Shown: piece after piece, positions 1-11,239 of the stretch
Layout: each line of letters begins with the position of its first letter
Numbering within the stretch: the stretch's first letter is position 1
Assembly (NCBI GenBank): GCA_029718625.1
Contig: CM056380.1
Coordinates: forward strand, 45,731,049-45,795,048
Length of the DNA: 64,000 nt
From: Synaphobranchus kaupii
Taxonomy: Eukaryota; Chordata; Actinopteri; Anguilliformes; Synaphobranchidae
Direction of reading: 5' to 3'
The notes under the pieces: generated by a model
Told to the model about the DNA's origin: nothing
Seen by the model: only the letters and a program-made list of their open reading frames with translations
The model's database searches: none
Translations under genes and position numbers: made by a program

Positions 1-85
1 GTGTCATTTTCCTTTCTGCCTTCTTCCAAATGCCCCCCCCGCTTTGTATTGATGTCTTTCTGCCCCTCTCCTCCCGTCTCTCTAG

Positions 86-140
86 GGGCGCCACTGTGTG
101 TGAGCTGGGCGGGGGGATGACGTGTCTTGCCGGGCTCATG
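86..140 (+). CDS. camkmt: camkmt internal exon (SAM-binding motif I); first of seven in window
   Basis: The gene encodes calmodulin-lysine N-methyltransferase, a class I Rossmann-fold enzyme that trimethylates a lysine of calmodulin using S-adenosylmethionine. This 55-nt exon has acceptor ctctctag and donor ATG|gtaagt. Its first base completes a codon begun upstream. It reads GATVCELGGGMTCLAGLM, in which ELGGG is the glycine-rich motif I that binds SAM. The seven exons of the window join without a phase break into 189 codons and align end to end with the C-terminal part of vertebrate CAMKMT as I remember it. Exons for the N-terminal part must lie upstream of the window. Identity is confident; no alignment was run. 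Confidence 0.95.
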
Positions 141-148
141 GTAAGTCG

Positions 149-167
149 CCCCCCCCCCCCCCCCCCC
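149..167. repeat. Poly(C) run of 19 after exon donor
   Basis: An uninterrupted C19 begins 8 bases after the camkmt donor site at 141. Confidence 0.9.
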
Positions 168-478
168 TCAAGCTACGGCCTCTCCGCTGACATCTGAGCG
201 GGAAAGGGCGCTTGAGTCACGCATGCGGACATCTGAGGCGGGAGTGTGGTCTCGAGAGGTGCGGTGGGGGGGGTGGGCCTGGTCTTGGAGCAGGAGCAGG
301 ACTTTGCCAGTGGAGGTTTGTGGGATTGTTAGCTGAGGTCTTAAGAGCCCCTCCAGATCGACAGCCTTTCGCACGCCATCGATCCGCTGGCTTCTTCAGA
401 AGACCAGACACTGCTTTATCTTCCCCGGAGGTCAATATCCCGTGTTGTGACATTGCAGGCCGCTGGTGGAAAGCTTTT

Positions 479-480
<2 letters not shown>

Positions 481-522
<42 letters not shown>

Positions 523-650
523 CTCTCTTTTTCTCTCATTCTGTCTCTCTCCCTCTCCCTCTCTTTCTCTCTCTCTTTCTCTCATTCTGTCTCTCTTTCT
601 CTCTCTCGTTTTCTCTCATTCTGTCTCTTTTGCTCTCTCTCTCTCTCTCG
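481..650. repeat. (CT)n microsatellite
   Basis: Almost pure TC/CT with interspersed TTTCTC and CATTCTGTCTCT submotifs. It makes long spurious Ser/Leu or Arg/Glu reading frames on both strands; none is coding. Confidence 0.95.
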
Positions 651-1032
651 TGTCCTCGGGGGAGTTTATTTCTGGTATGGTCACTGGCCACAGAGCGTGT
701 GGAGATTCCGCTTGGGTTGGCCTGCCACTGCACGCTGGACCCTCACCTGTCCCACCAGCTGGCGATGATGCTGGCGGGGCGGGCACGCTGTCTGCCCCCC
801 CACCCAGGAAATAGCACAGGCACAAGGCCAGGGTCAGGTTCGCCATACGGTGTCACCAGCTAAGAAAGAGAACCCTAAACATGACCTTTTCTGGTCTTTT
901 TTGCTGTAAGTCATTGGCTGGAAGAGGGTTTCCTAAGATAGCAGAGCTACCACAGTGCATTAGAGTATGGGAGCTGCGCTGTGCAGAATGATTAGCTGAG
1001 CAGCGAGTGATTAGCAAGCGAGTAATGTTACT
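651..1032. other. Intron sequence, nothing recognised
   Basis: Mixed-composition camkmt intron between the CT tract and the 28-bp minisatellite. No gene, RNA or element was recognised. Confidence 0.6.
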
Positions 1033-1595
1033 GTATTGTGTAGTAGGTTGTCTGGTTTAATTATTGTGTAGTAGTTTGTCTGGTTTAATTATTGTGTAGT
1101 AGTTTGTCTGGTTTAATTATTGTGTAGTAGTTTGTCTGGTTTAATTATTGTGTAGTAGGTTGTCTGGTTTAATTATTGTGTAGTAGGTTGTCTGGTTTAA
1201 TTCTTGTGTAGTAGGTTGTCTGGTTTAATTCTTGTGTAGTATGTTGTCTGGTTTAATTATTGTGTAGTAGTTTGTCTGGTTTAATTATTGTGTAGTAGGT
1301 TGTCTGGTTTAATTATTGTGTAGTAGTTTGTCTGGTTTAATTCTTGTGTAGTAGTTTGTCTGGTTTAATTATTGTGTAGTAGTTTGTCTGGTTTAATTAT
1401 TGTGTAGTAGGTTGTCTGGTTTAATTATTGTGTAGTAGGTTGTCTGGTTTTAATTCTTGTGTAGTAGTTTGTCCTGGTTTAATTATTGTGTAGTAGTTTG
1501 TCTGGTTTAATTATTGTGTAGTAGGTTGTCTGGTTTAATTATTGTGTAGTAGTTTGTCTGGTTTAATTATTGTCTAGTAGTTTGTCTGGTTTAAT
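1033..1595. repeat. 28-bp minisatellite, about 20 copies
   Basis: The unit is TTGTGTAGTAGTTTGTCTGG plus TTTAATTA. It is tandem, with single-base variants (GTAGGTTG for GTAGTTTG, TTCTTG for TTATTG) and rare one-base insertions near 1450-1475. It lies in a camkmt intron. Confidence 0.95.
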
Positions 1596-2049
1596 CTTTT
1601 TTTCTCTGGCTTGGGGTGGGAAAGTGGAGGTGACTTTGAACTGTTTTGTAATGCAATTGTGTTTGAAGGCTTCTCATTTAAAAAGAGCCGTCTTTTGCAC
1701 TATTCATGCAGAAAGCAAAGTGTCAGTGTTCACCTACACTGTCCCAGTTACATTAAATATTACAGTATTATAGAATATAGAGTATTATATTCTCAGTTTT
1801 TTTATCATTCATTTTTAGCTCATATTAAAAATGGGTGATGTGCGGTTTCAGATTTTGAGGTCTCAGATAAAAAATCGATATCGCACAAGGGCGCAGAATC
1901 AACAGGACACCAACCATCGGAATTCCAAGCCTTCTGGCCTCAGAGCACTGCGTATTGTCTGTTAGCTGTGACAGTGCTGTCAGTGGAATGGGCCTGTAAT
2001 GAAATTCTTTAGACTAGTCCTGGCTTTCAGGCCCAGAGTCTCGTATCGC
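1596..2049. other. Intron sequence, nothing recognised
   Basis: AT-leaning single-copy-looking intron; no recognised feature. Confidence 0.5.
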
Positions 2050-2052
2050 TCC

Positions 2053-2091
<39 letters not shown>

Positions 2092-2330
2092 CCTCTTCCT
2101 CTTTTTTCACTCTCTCGCTCTCTCTCTCTCTTCCTCTTCCTCTTTTTCTTTTTTTCTCTCTCATTCTCTCTCTCTCTCTTTCTTTCTTCCTCTTTTTCTC
2201 TCTCTCGCTCTCTCTCTCTTCGCTCTCTCACCTCTCTCTTCTCTCTGTATTGATCTCTCTCTCTTTTCCCCCTGTCTCTATTTTTCCCTCTCTTCTCTCT
2301 GTATTGCTCTCCCTCCCTCCCTCACTATCA
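2050..2330. repeat. (CT)n microsatellite, imperfect
   Basis: A pyrimidine-only stretch of CTCTCT with TTCCTCTT and TTTTT interruptions. Confidence 0.95.
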
Positions 2331-2967
2331 GTCACCTCTCCATCTTCTCCTCTCCCCACCGACAGCCATTATGCCACGGTGCAGGAGCGAGGCTCTCTTC
2401 TCTGCTCCTTATTTTTTTTCTTTCCATGTCCTTGTGAATAAAAGCGCATTGTGTTCGCCCTGACTGGCGTTTGACAAACTTGTCGCGGTGCTATAGAGAG
2501 GCTGACAATGGCCAACAGGCCCGGAGCGGGGAGCAGGGGCGCACGCAGACACACACACACACACACACATGCTCGCGGACACAAGAGAGAAAAAAAAAAA
2601 CCCTGCACACACTCCTGGGAGAGAAGAAAAAAAGGGGGGAGAGCGAGAGAGTGAGAGAGAGAGAAAAGACAGGGGAATAAAAAAAGGACGAGTAGCAGCA
2701 CAAAGCCCGGCGTCTGCGGTGCAAAGTTATATGAAGGGCATCAGGCAGGCAGACCGAGCGAGCCGAGAACAGAGTGACAGCGGCGTGTGATGGCTCAGCC
2801 AGATAAACACAACCTCACAAATGAAAGGCTCTCTGCTCGCCATCATCCCCTGTCACAATGCAATTACTGAACAGAATGATAGCAAGATAGAGGCTCCTCG
2901 CAAATGGAATGATAAAAGTATTGACTGATTTGATTGAATGATTAAAATAATGCAGACATAAAATGAA
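2331..2967. other. Intron sequence with short AC and AG tracts
   Basis: Holds (AC)n near 2550-2568 and purine-rich tracts near 2585-2690. The rest is unremarkable intron with no gene recognised. Confidence 0.5.
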
Positions 2968-3032
2968 AAAGGGAGAAGGGAGGAGGTGGAGGAGGAGGAG
3001 GAGGAGGAGGAGGAAAGGAAAAAAGAGAAGAA

Positions 3033-3064
<32 letters not shown>

Positions 3065-3107
3065 GGGGGGGCAGAGGTGTGCGTGTATGTGTGTGTGTGG
3101 GGCAAAG

Positions 3108-3138
<31 letters not shown>

Positions 3139-3298
3139 CAGAGGTGTGCGTGTATGTGTGTGTGTGTGGGGCAAAGGTGTGTGTGTGTGGGGGGGGGGGG
3201 GGGGCAGAGGTGTGTGTGTGTGGGGGGGCGGGGGGGGCAGAGGTGTGTGTGTGTGTGGGGGGCGGGGGGGGCCGAGGTGTGCGTGTATGTGTGTGGCA
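2968..3298. repeat. GGA/GA tract followed by G-rich GT minisatellite
   Basis: (GGA)n and (GA)n to 3060, then a repeat of roughly 60 bp built from GCAGAGGTGTGCGTGTATG, GT runs and G8-G16 blocks, about 4-5 units. The closely spaced G blocks on the + strand could form quadruplexes. The array ends 100 bp before the next camkmt exon. Confidence 0.85.
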
Positions 3299-3400
3299 GG
3301 TCGGGGTATTGGATAAGAGTGTAACAGCAGCTCAGTCCTGGGGGGTTATCCTGACTCAAACACTCACTCCCCTCCCTCGCTGTGTCTCTCTCTCTTTCAG

Positions 3401-3464
3401 ATCGCTATTTCTGCTGATGTGAAGGAAGTCCTGCTATCAGATGGGAACCCCAAGGCCATTCAAA
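3401..3464 (+). CDS. camkmt: camkmt exon 2 of 7 in window
   Basis: This is a 64-nt exon after a strong polypyrimidine tract (tctctctttcag), with donor CAAA|gtatcc. It reads IAISADVKEVLLSDGNPKAIQ plus one base. The hydrophobic strand followed by the acidic SDGN is the second Rossmann strand, which in class I methyltransferases contacts the ribose of SAM. Reading on past 3464 meets a stop within a few codons, which confirms the exon end. The single base A left over joins AC of the next exon to give Asn. The intron before it (141-3400) is repeat-rich. Confidence 0.95.
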
Positions 3465-3524
3465 GTATCCTTGTTTGAGATTCAAAGTGAAATCAGCTGA
3501 GTCTTGCACTGTGTGTCATTACCA

Positions 3525-3958
3525 CCTTCAGTGTGTGTGACTGTGTGCGTGTACATGTGTGTGTGTGTGTTTTAAGGACAGAGATGGTTGTGTTTATGTG
3601 TGTGCGTGCACACGCGCGCACACTTGTGTATGTGTGTGTCTTTGTGTGTCTATGCATGTGCGTATGTATGTGTGTAGGTGTGTGTGTTTGTGGTCATAGT
3701 TGGGTTGGCAGAGGGCACAGGTAGGTAATGAAGAGTTTGCTTTTTACAGTATTGCTTTGTTTCTGTTGGCCGGTGATGAATCTGATTTGAATTGCTTGAA
3801 TGGAGAGGTCTTCAGGTGTGCTGCCTGTGTGCTGACAACCTGTACAATCTCCACTATTACTATCACTACACATCACAACCATGAAAACTGACTGGGAAAA
3901 TCCTGGTTAATTGAATCATCAGGGAATAATATAACACACATGTAGAGACACATACACA

Positions 3959-3997
<39 letters not shown>

Positions 3998-4090
3998 CAC
4001 TGTACTTACAGACACGCACTATACTTATACACACATACAGTATATATAGTCACTATAAACTACACTACACACACACACACATGCACACAC
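3525..4090. repeat. GT-rich and AC-rich microsatellites
   Basis: An imperfect GT-rich tract spans 3530-3695 and a clean (AC)n spans 3962-3994, with further AC-rich sequence to 4090. Unique intron lies between. Confidence 0.85.
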
Positions 4091-4330
4091 ATTTGTCCAA
4101 GGTGCTTTATGACAGACTGGAAAGAAGCAGTGCGCAGAAGCAGTGGTGTGTTCAAATGCGATCCATGACGTACTGCGGTAATATTTGTGGTGCATGTCTC
4201 AAACAGCCCTGTTCAGAGGAGGGATGCAGCCGTTTGCCAGCGTTGCCCTGCCTGCTTTGTGCTTGGTACTGCACATGTTTCATGTGTCCATGGAGGCTAA
4301 ATGGGATTTTAGCGGGTCGCCCAGAACATC

Positions 4331-7300
4331 CATCCATCCATTCATCCATCTTCAACCGATTATCCAAAGTCGGGTCGCGGAGGTAGCAGTTCCTGCAGGG
4401 GGCCCCAAACTTCCCTTTCCCTGGCCACATTGACCAGCTCTGACTGGGGGATTCCAAGGCGTTCCCAGGCCAGCGTGGAGATATAGTCCCTCCACCTGGT
4501 CCTTGGTCTGCCCCGTGGCCTCCTCCCAGCTGGACGTGCCTGGAACACCTCCCTAGGGAGGCGACCAGGTGACATTCTTACAAGATGCCCGAACCACCTC
4601 AACTGGCTCCTTTCTAAAAAGGAGCAGCGGCTCTACTCCGAGTCCCTCACGGATGACTGAGCTTCTCACCTTATCCCTAAGGGAGATGCCAGCCACACTC
4701 CGGAGAAAACCCATTTTGGCCGCTTGTATCCGCGATCTCGTTCTTTCGGTCATGACCCACCCTTCATGACCATAGTTGAGAGTAGGAATGAAGATTGACC
4801 GGTAGATCGAGAGCTTTGCCTTCTGGCTCAGCTCTCTCTTCATCACAACGGTGCGGTAAAGCGAGCGGCATACCGCTCCCGCTGCTCAGATTCTCCGGCC
4901 CATCTCACACTCCATCGTCCCCTCACTCAAGAACAAGACCCCGAGATACTTGAACTCCTTCATTTGGGGTAAAGACTCATTCCCTACTCGGAGTAGACAA
5001 TCCATCGGTTTCCTGCTGAGAACCATGGCCTCAGATTTAGAGGTGCTGATCCTCATCCCAGCCGCTTCACACTCGACTGCAAACCGATCCATTGAGTGCT
5101 GAAGGTCGCAGACCGATGGTGCCATCAGGACCATATCATCTGCAAAAAGCAGCGATGCAATCCTCAGCCCACCGAACTGCAACCCCCCACTGGGAACGAG
5201 TCCGACTTACTGCCGATAACACAGCTCTCGCTTTGGGCGTACAGAGATTGGATGGCCCTGAGTAGTGACCCCCTCACTCCGTACTCCCGCAGCACCTCCC
5301 ACAATATCTCCCGGGAAACCCGGTCATAAGCCTTCTCCAAATCCACAAAGCACATGTAGACCGGATAGGCATACTCCCAGGCCCCCTCTAGGCTTGCGAG
5401 AGTAAAAAGCTGGTCCGTTGTTCCACGACCAGGGGACGGAATCCGCATTGTTCGACTATCGGCCGGACCCTCCTTTCCAGTACCTTAGAGTATACTTTCC
5501 CAGGGAGGCTGAGTAATGTGATGCCTCTGTAGTTGGCACACATTCTCTGGTCCCCCTTTTTGAACAGGGGAACCACCACCCGGTCTGCCACGCCTTAGGT
5601 ACTGCCCCCGACTTCCACGCAATGTTGATGAGACATGTCATCCATGACAGCCCCTCAACACCCAGAGCCTTCAGCATTTCTGGGCGGATCTCATCAACCC
5701 CCAGGGCTTTGCCACTGTGGAGTTTGATTACCACAGTGACTTCCTCCAGGGAGATCGATGTTGATCCCCTATCATCCTCCAGCTCTGCCTCTACTATAGA
5801 GGGTGGATTAGTCGGGTTCAGGAGTTCCTCAAAGTGTTCCTTCCACCGCCCTATCACCGTATCAGTTGAGGTCAACAGTGTCCCATCCTTACTATATACA
5901 GCTTGGATCTTTCCTCGTTTCCCCCTCCTGAGGTGTCGGACGGTTTTCCAGAACTGCTTTGGTGCCGACCGAAAGTCCTTCTCCATGGCTTCTCCGAACT
6001 CCTCCCACACCCGCTGCTTTGCCTCTGCCACGGCTGAGGCGGCTGTCCTTCGAGCCTGTCGGTACCTTGCAACTGCCTCCGGAGTCCCCCAGGATAACAT
6101 ATCCCGGAAGGCCTCCTTCTTCAGTCGGACGGCTTCCCTGACCACTGGTGTCCACCAGGATGTTTGAGGGTTACCGCCCCTTGAGGCACCTAAGACCTTG
6201 AGACCACAGCTCCCAGCCGCAGCTTCAGCAATGGAAGCTTTGAACATCGTCCACTCTGGTTCAATGTCCCCAGCCTGTTCTGCCGGAGGTGTGAGTTGAA
6301 AGTCTCCCGGACTTGGGCCTCCTCCAGACGTTTCCAGTTCACCCGTACTACACGTTTGGGCTTACCAGGTCTGTCCAGAGGCTTCCCCCGCCACCCGACC
6401 CAACTCACCACCAGATGGTGATCAGTTGACAGCTCTGCCCCTCTCTTCACCCGAGTGTCCAATACATACGGCCTCAGATCCGATGATACGATAACAAAAT
6501 TGATCATCGACCTTCGGCCTAGGGTGCTCTGGTACCATGTACACTTATGAGCAACCTTATGTTCGAACATGCTGTTTGTTATAGCCAATCCATGACTAGC
6601 ACAGAAGTCCAATAACAAACCACCGCTCAGGTTCAGATCAGGGAGGCCGTTCCTCCCAATCACGCCCCTCCAAGTGTCTCCATCGTTGCCCACGTGCGCG
6701 TTGAAGTCTCCCAGCAGGACTACGGAGTCCCCTACAGGAGCCCCATGCAGGACTCCATTCAGGGTCTCCAAGAAGGCCGAATATTCTGAACTGCTGTTCG
6801 GTGCATAAGCACAGACAACAGTCAGAGTTTTCCCCCCCATAACCCTTAGGCGTAGGGAGGCGACCCTCTCGCCCACCGGGGTGAACTCCAACGTAGCGGC
6901 ACTCAGCCGGGGACTTGTGAGTATCCCCACACCTGCCCGGCGCCTCACACCTTGGGCAACTCCGGAGAAGAATAGAGTCCAACCCCTATCCAGGAGTAAG
7001 GTTCCAGAGCCAAGGCTGTGCGTAGAGGTAAGCCCCACCAGATCCAACTGGTAACGCTCCACCTCCCGCACAAGCTCCGGCTCCTTCCCCCCCAGAGAGG
7101 TGACGTTCCACGTTCCCAAAGCCAGCATCTGCCGCCCGGGTCTGGTCCGTCGAGACCCTCTTCGTTCACTGCCACCTGTCTGGCAGCGCACCCGACCCCA
7201 GTGGTTCTTCCCGTAGGTGGTGGACCCACGGGATGAAGAAGTTGTGATGGTGGCCACGTTTCTTCTTTGGGCTGTGCCCGGCCGGGGCTCCATGGCATGC

Positions 7301-7577
7301 CTGGCCACCAGGCGCTCGCTGACGGGTCCTCCTTCTGGGCCTGGCTCCAGAAGGGAACCCCGGGCTTCCTCCGGGCATGGCCACTGAACTTCTATTTTGA
7401 TGGGGTTCCATGGGGTTTTCTTGAACCTTTCTTAGTCTGGCCCCTCACCTGAGACCAATTTACCATGGGAGTCCCTATCAGGAACACAAGGTTCCAGACA
7501 ACACAGCTCCCAGGTTCATAGGGACGCACAAACCTCTCCACCACGATAAGGTGATGGTTCCCGGAGAGGTATTGGAT
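4331..7577 (-). mobile_element. RTE-like (Rex3-like) non-LTR retrotransposon, degenerate
   Basis: On the minus strand the element runs from about 7577 (5') to 4331 (3'). Its 3' end is a simple tail that on the + strand reads CATCCATCCATTCATCC, the GATG/GGAT-type tail known from fish RTE-clade elements. It carries endonuclease and reverse transcriptase coding sequence. The 5' edge is approximate: the conserved-looking leader ends near CCACCACGATAAGGTGATGG at about 7540-7560. I saw no clean target-site duplication. It lies in a camkmt intron, antisense to the gene. Confidence 0.8.
4360..7308 (-). pseudogene. LINE endonuclease/reverse transcriptase ORF, frameshifted
   Basis: Minus-strand pieces in order are as follows. 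7308-6190 is an APE-type endonuclease with [26 protein letters not shown] and STDHH motifs. 6247-5456 is the linker and start of the RT. 5591-5388 has LFKKGDQ and NYRGITLLS. 5448-5164 has FVDLEKAYDRVSREILW, with the motif A Asp. 5182-4886 has LLFADDMVL, the catalytic FADD box. 4846-4553 and 4602-4360 are the C-terminal part, with MRWFGHLVRM and RGRPRTRW. At least five frame changes break it, so it cannot encode an active protein. The catalytic motifs remain readable, so the copy is only moderately old. The RTE/Rex3 assignment rests on memory of the family. Confidence 0.8.
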
Positions 7578-7904
7578 GAGAACATGGCAACATTCATTAC
7601 TGAAGGCCTTCACTTCCTCAAGAAGATCCAAGCCTAACGACAAAGAACAGTCCTGTCACACAACCCATACAACCCCCCGCCCCCAACCAAGCCTTGACAT
7701 TCCAAAATGACTGTGACCACCCCCGAGGTGACCGATTTGTCTCCTGTTGGCACAGACGCCCTGAGCCCGCCACGATAAAAGTTAATCGCGCCAGAACGCA
7801 CGGAGGAATGGCCACAGCCGTCTTCAACTCATCTTCTCTCTTTCCTCCTACTTGTCCATGCGTTTGGAGTCTTTGCCGGCCTTGGCAAGGACCAACCAGC
7901 CGAG
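7578..7904. other. Intron sequence, nothing recognised
   Basis: Mixed composition between the LINE and a retroposon-like tail; nothing recognised. Confidence 0.4.
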
Positions 7905-8095
7905 GATTAGAATAGAATACAATAGAATAACTTTTATTTTCCCGTTAGGGAACTTCAGTTGTAGCCCCAGCAACAACAAAAAAGACATAGACAGTGGGGC
8001 AGACCCCACAACACACAAACAAACATATCAAACAAAGACATCCAATAGAATCATTGCAATAATCAAGTGAATTAAGTGAATTAAAGTGGAATACA
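7905..8095 (-). mobile_element. Probable retroposon 3' tail fragment
   Basis: AATAGAATACAATAGAATAA followed by CTTTTATTTTCCCGTTAGGG looks like the reverse complement of an ATTCT-repeat 3' tail of a fish non-LTR element. The 5' extent is unclear and no coding part is recognisable. Confidence 0.4.
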
Positions 8096-9500
8096 GCCAT
8101 GATTAAAAATAGCCCCCGCTGTCCCGAGATGTCCAGTCTCATTAAGCAGTCCAACACACAAACTCCGCCTCCACGACTTTCCTCCATACACGCAGTGTTG
8201 CGGTCTCTGTACACTGTCGAAACAGAGCACCGAACTGCGTCAACCTTCCCAGTCGTCGCCTCACTCCTCCCCCGCATTATCTTCTCCTTCCCTTCCCTGG
8301 TTGCCTTTTGAAGATTGCTTGCACGTGGGCCTGCTGGTCGCTGGCTCCTCCCTTGCTTTATTTAACGTGCTGATAACCAGGAACCACAGCGCTAGCTGCT
8401 CTCCGCTCACAAAGGCAGGAAAACAGATATACTGGCTTCCACAAAGATGGCACAAATCGTAGAGCGCGCTGGTAGGAAAAGCCAAGCCCGAACAATGAAA
8501 GCAGCATTGAATATTAGAGAGGCAGGAACAATGGCATCACAGTCCTTGACAAAAAAAAATGTACACAATTCGGCATTGACTGGATTTGTTTAAGAGAATG
8601 AAATAAAATAGAGGGAAGAGGAGTGGGTAGATGGAGAATCTCTTTTATGCGCCAAAAGGATATATTCACAGTTTGTTCCAAAGTCATTTCCTTCAATATG
8701 CTGAGAAAACAGCGCAAATGGATGTTCTCCATAGAACTCATTTACTGGCTTTTGTCCACGAGAAGTAAATTTTTTTCTAAGTTGGAAATATAATAGATTA
8801 AGATAGTATAATCTGATAAGAGTGAGGGGGAAAAGGCAGTTATGAATGGGAGGAAATTTGTTGCAATAAAAAGTAAATGGTGTAAAAAAAAAAAAAAAAG
8901 AAAGAAAAGTTAATGGTCTTAATTTCTGTAAACGAGGCAAACATTCCAAAGGTGGACGAGCGAAAAGACGGCAGGAGCGGCGCTTCATGGCGCTGAAGGA
9001 ACAGCGGTGTGTTTTTAAGGCGTAAACCCTCTTAATTTGATGCATGCACATGATGCACGTGAGAGCGAAACAGGAGCATCACCAGGGTCCGTGCTTCTCT
9101 GCTGTTCTCGGACTGCGGGGGAGATGCGATTGACCTAGCTTACCCTCCTCCAAGTGGCCAGATTTCATGGGGCCAGATTGTTTCTGTGCATCTGTCGCTG
9201 ACCGGGCCCTGTGACCCTAGTGTTCAGTGGCCCCGCCCCCCCCCTCTCCCAGGCCTCTGACTCTCTGCAGGGCCATGTCTCCCTGTAACTTAAGAAAGTG
9301 AGAAAGTCTTGCTGCTCCCAAGTGACTCAATTTGTATTTAACCACCCAGATTCTCTGCCTGACCTTGAATTTCAAACTGAAAAATCAATTGAAATGTTCC
9401 CATTAAGCCTGATTGATGAATGTCATTTCCAACGCAAAGGGAGCATATTCTCATCCTGTAGCTCTAGCACATCTTCTGACAGACACGCATAATCACACAG
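8096..9500. other. Intron sequence, nothing recognised
   Basis: Contains an A-rich run near 8883-8898 and otherwise mixed sequence. Short open frames here have no recognisable motifs. Confidence 0.5.
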
Positions 9501-9504
9501 ATAC

Positions 9505-9791
9505 ATCGAGACACACACACACACACGTGCACACACACACAACTACACACACAAAACTACACACAGACACACACACACACATGCGCACACACACGCACAC
9601 AACTACACACACACACACACAACTACACACCCAGACACACACATCCGCATACACACACACACACACACACACACGCACGCACACATCCACACACGCAGAC
9701 ACACACATCCACACACAATCACACACTCCCATCCAGCTGCGTGTTTGTGTGTGAATGTACATGTGCGTGTGTTTGTGTATGTGTGTGCACA

Positions 9792-9827
<36 letters not shown>

Positions 9828-9828
9828 A
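9505..9828. repeat. AC-rich array then GT-rich array
   Basis: AC-rich, with CATCC and CTACACAC interruptions, from 9510 to about 9722. The opposite-sense GT-rich stretch follows at 9741-9828, including (GT)n at 9795-9828. AC followed by GT could fold into a large imperfect hairpin. Confidence 0.9.
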
Positions 9829-10129
9829 CTTCCACCTCCTCCGTGCGCAAGATCACATGCCTTATCCTGCGTTAGCGAACGCGTCTCGTCCATGAAATCG
9901 GCCCACGCCCCCATGACACGGCCCTTGTCTGACACCATGCAGCATCTACGTCTGCAGCCCTTTTGGGCCTCCCGGGCTCCTGTACACGCCCGCGGGGAGC
10001 CCCGTGTGCCGACCTCTCTCCTAGCTGGGTGGCACTGATGAGATTACGGCGTAAGCTCTCCTCCTTGGCCGATGATCCTCCGCACTGACACACTTAGCTG
10101 GAGGAGGCTGGCTGGCCTTTGATCTGGGG

Positions 10130-10400
10130 ATTGGGCCCCGTCTCTTTGCTCCCTCTCCCCGCTGTAGATTGGATTTGCTACGGGACTTTGCAGGATAAAA
10201 TCCTAATTAAATTACCCTAAAACTGTGGAGCAGGTCTATTAATAGAAAAGTTGACATCAATCCCCACAATGTATCATTAGCAAAGCGCGTCTCTGTCGGG
10301 CGCTTGCTATAGGTTAAAAGCCTGCTTATCGATTGTTCCTTGTGGTGCTTTGCATGACTTGGTTTTTATCCTCTTCCCTCGTAATCTGTGGGTGATGTTC
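10130..10400. promoter_or_regulatory. Candidate conserved noncoding element
   Basis: A low-repeat block inside a camkmt intron with dense developmental-type motifs: CCTAATTAAATTA near 10202, TATTAATAG near 10237, TTGACATCAA at 10251-10260, a Sox-like ATTGTTCC at 10332 and a POU-like TTTGCATG at 10349. In vertebrates camkmt lies beside six3/six2, whose long-range enhancers are spread through the neighbourhood. A regulatory role is inference only; conservation was not measured. Confidence 0.3.
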
Positions 10401-10823
10401 AAAGGAAGGTGTGGAAAGAGAGAGAGAAAGAGATAAAGGGCCTATATAAAGTTATATTATATATATAATAATATAATAATGTTAGCCTGTGTTGAATATA
10501 GATACAGTTTTGGCCTGAGTGTTTTTTTTTTCTATCATTGTGCCCTTGTGGAAATCTGTCAGCACAAAGCTAGCGATTATAGGTGTTGCAAGAATCAGAT
10601 CTTTACACCAGAATGATCAGCCAAAGCAAAGCAAATGCATAGCCACAAGGCCAAGGTGAGACCGTGAAGGATGCGGTGTAGCACACGTAGCGCCCACCGT
10701 TAGCGTGATGTCACCTTACATGTGGAGCTCCGCACTTCTCCGCGCTTCTGCTTTTGTGTTGGGCTGTGCTGCTCGACGGGTTTTTGTGAGTGCCGTGTTT
10801 TCTTGTCTTAACCGATGCGGCAG

Positions 10824-10890
10824 ACGTGCGCGGCGTCATCGAGCGGAACAGGCGAGCCGGCCACTTCGGAACCGCCTCCGTGTCCAGCAG
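10824..10890 (+). CDS. camkmt: camkmt exon 3 of 7 in window
   Basis: This 67-nt exon was found by the phase needed between its neighbours: two bases to finish a codon, 21 codons, then two bases. It reads (N)VRGVIERNRRAGHFGTASVSS, which matches in length and pattern the helix region of CAMKMT after the DGN motif. The acceptor is gatgcggcag, with a weaker pyrimidine tract than the other exons. The donor is AGCAG|gtgagc. The junction codon AG|C makes Ser where I recall Cys in the mammalian protein. This exon diverges more than the others, but length, phase and both splice sites agree. Confidence 0.9.
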
Positions 10891-11014
10891 GTGAGCGCCT
10901 CACAAGTCACTTCCACACTGTCGAGGGCCACCCAGTATTACTATTCTAATTACTGACATGGAATCGCACACAATCGTCATCCATGGTAGCGACTACCTTA
11001 ATTCATTTAGCTTA

Positions 11015-11239
11015 TACACTCTCAGAAATAAAGGTATTGTGGAGGTACATTTTTTTTCTTTCAGGAACAAATTTCCAAAATGTACTATGAAAGTACAATA
11101 ATGTTCTATTTGGGTACTAATAAGTAACTTTTCAAGCAAAAAAAAGGTAGAAATTAATGATGTATTGCTTCCACGGGTACACTTTTATGTACCTATGGGG
11201 TACCACCCTAGTGACAACTGTTTGTACCTTTTTAGTGTA
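11015..11239. mobile_element. Small MITE-like element (225 bp)
   Basis: The left end TACACTCTCAGAAATAAAGG and the right end ACCTTTTTAGTGTA are imperfect inverted repeats. The interior repeats GTAC-containing words (GGTACA, GTACCT, GGTACC). This looks like a common short fish DNA-transposon derivative. The duplication, if any, is just TA. The right end leads straight into the next minisatellite. Confidence 0.45.

Noticed and set aside
217..846. Ser/Leu-rich and Arg/Glu-rich frames over the CT tracts
   Set aside because: Low-complexity (CT)n read in different frames. The same applies at 1980-2441 and 28976-29278.
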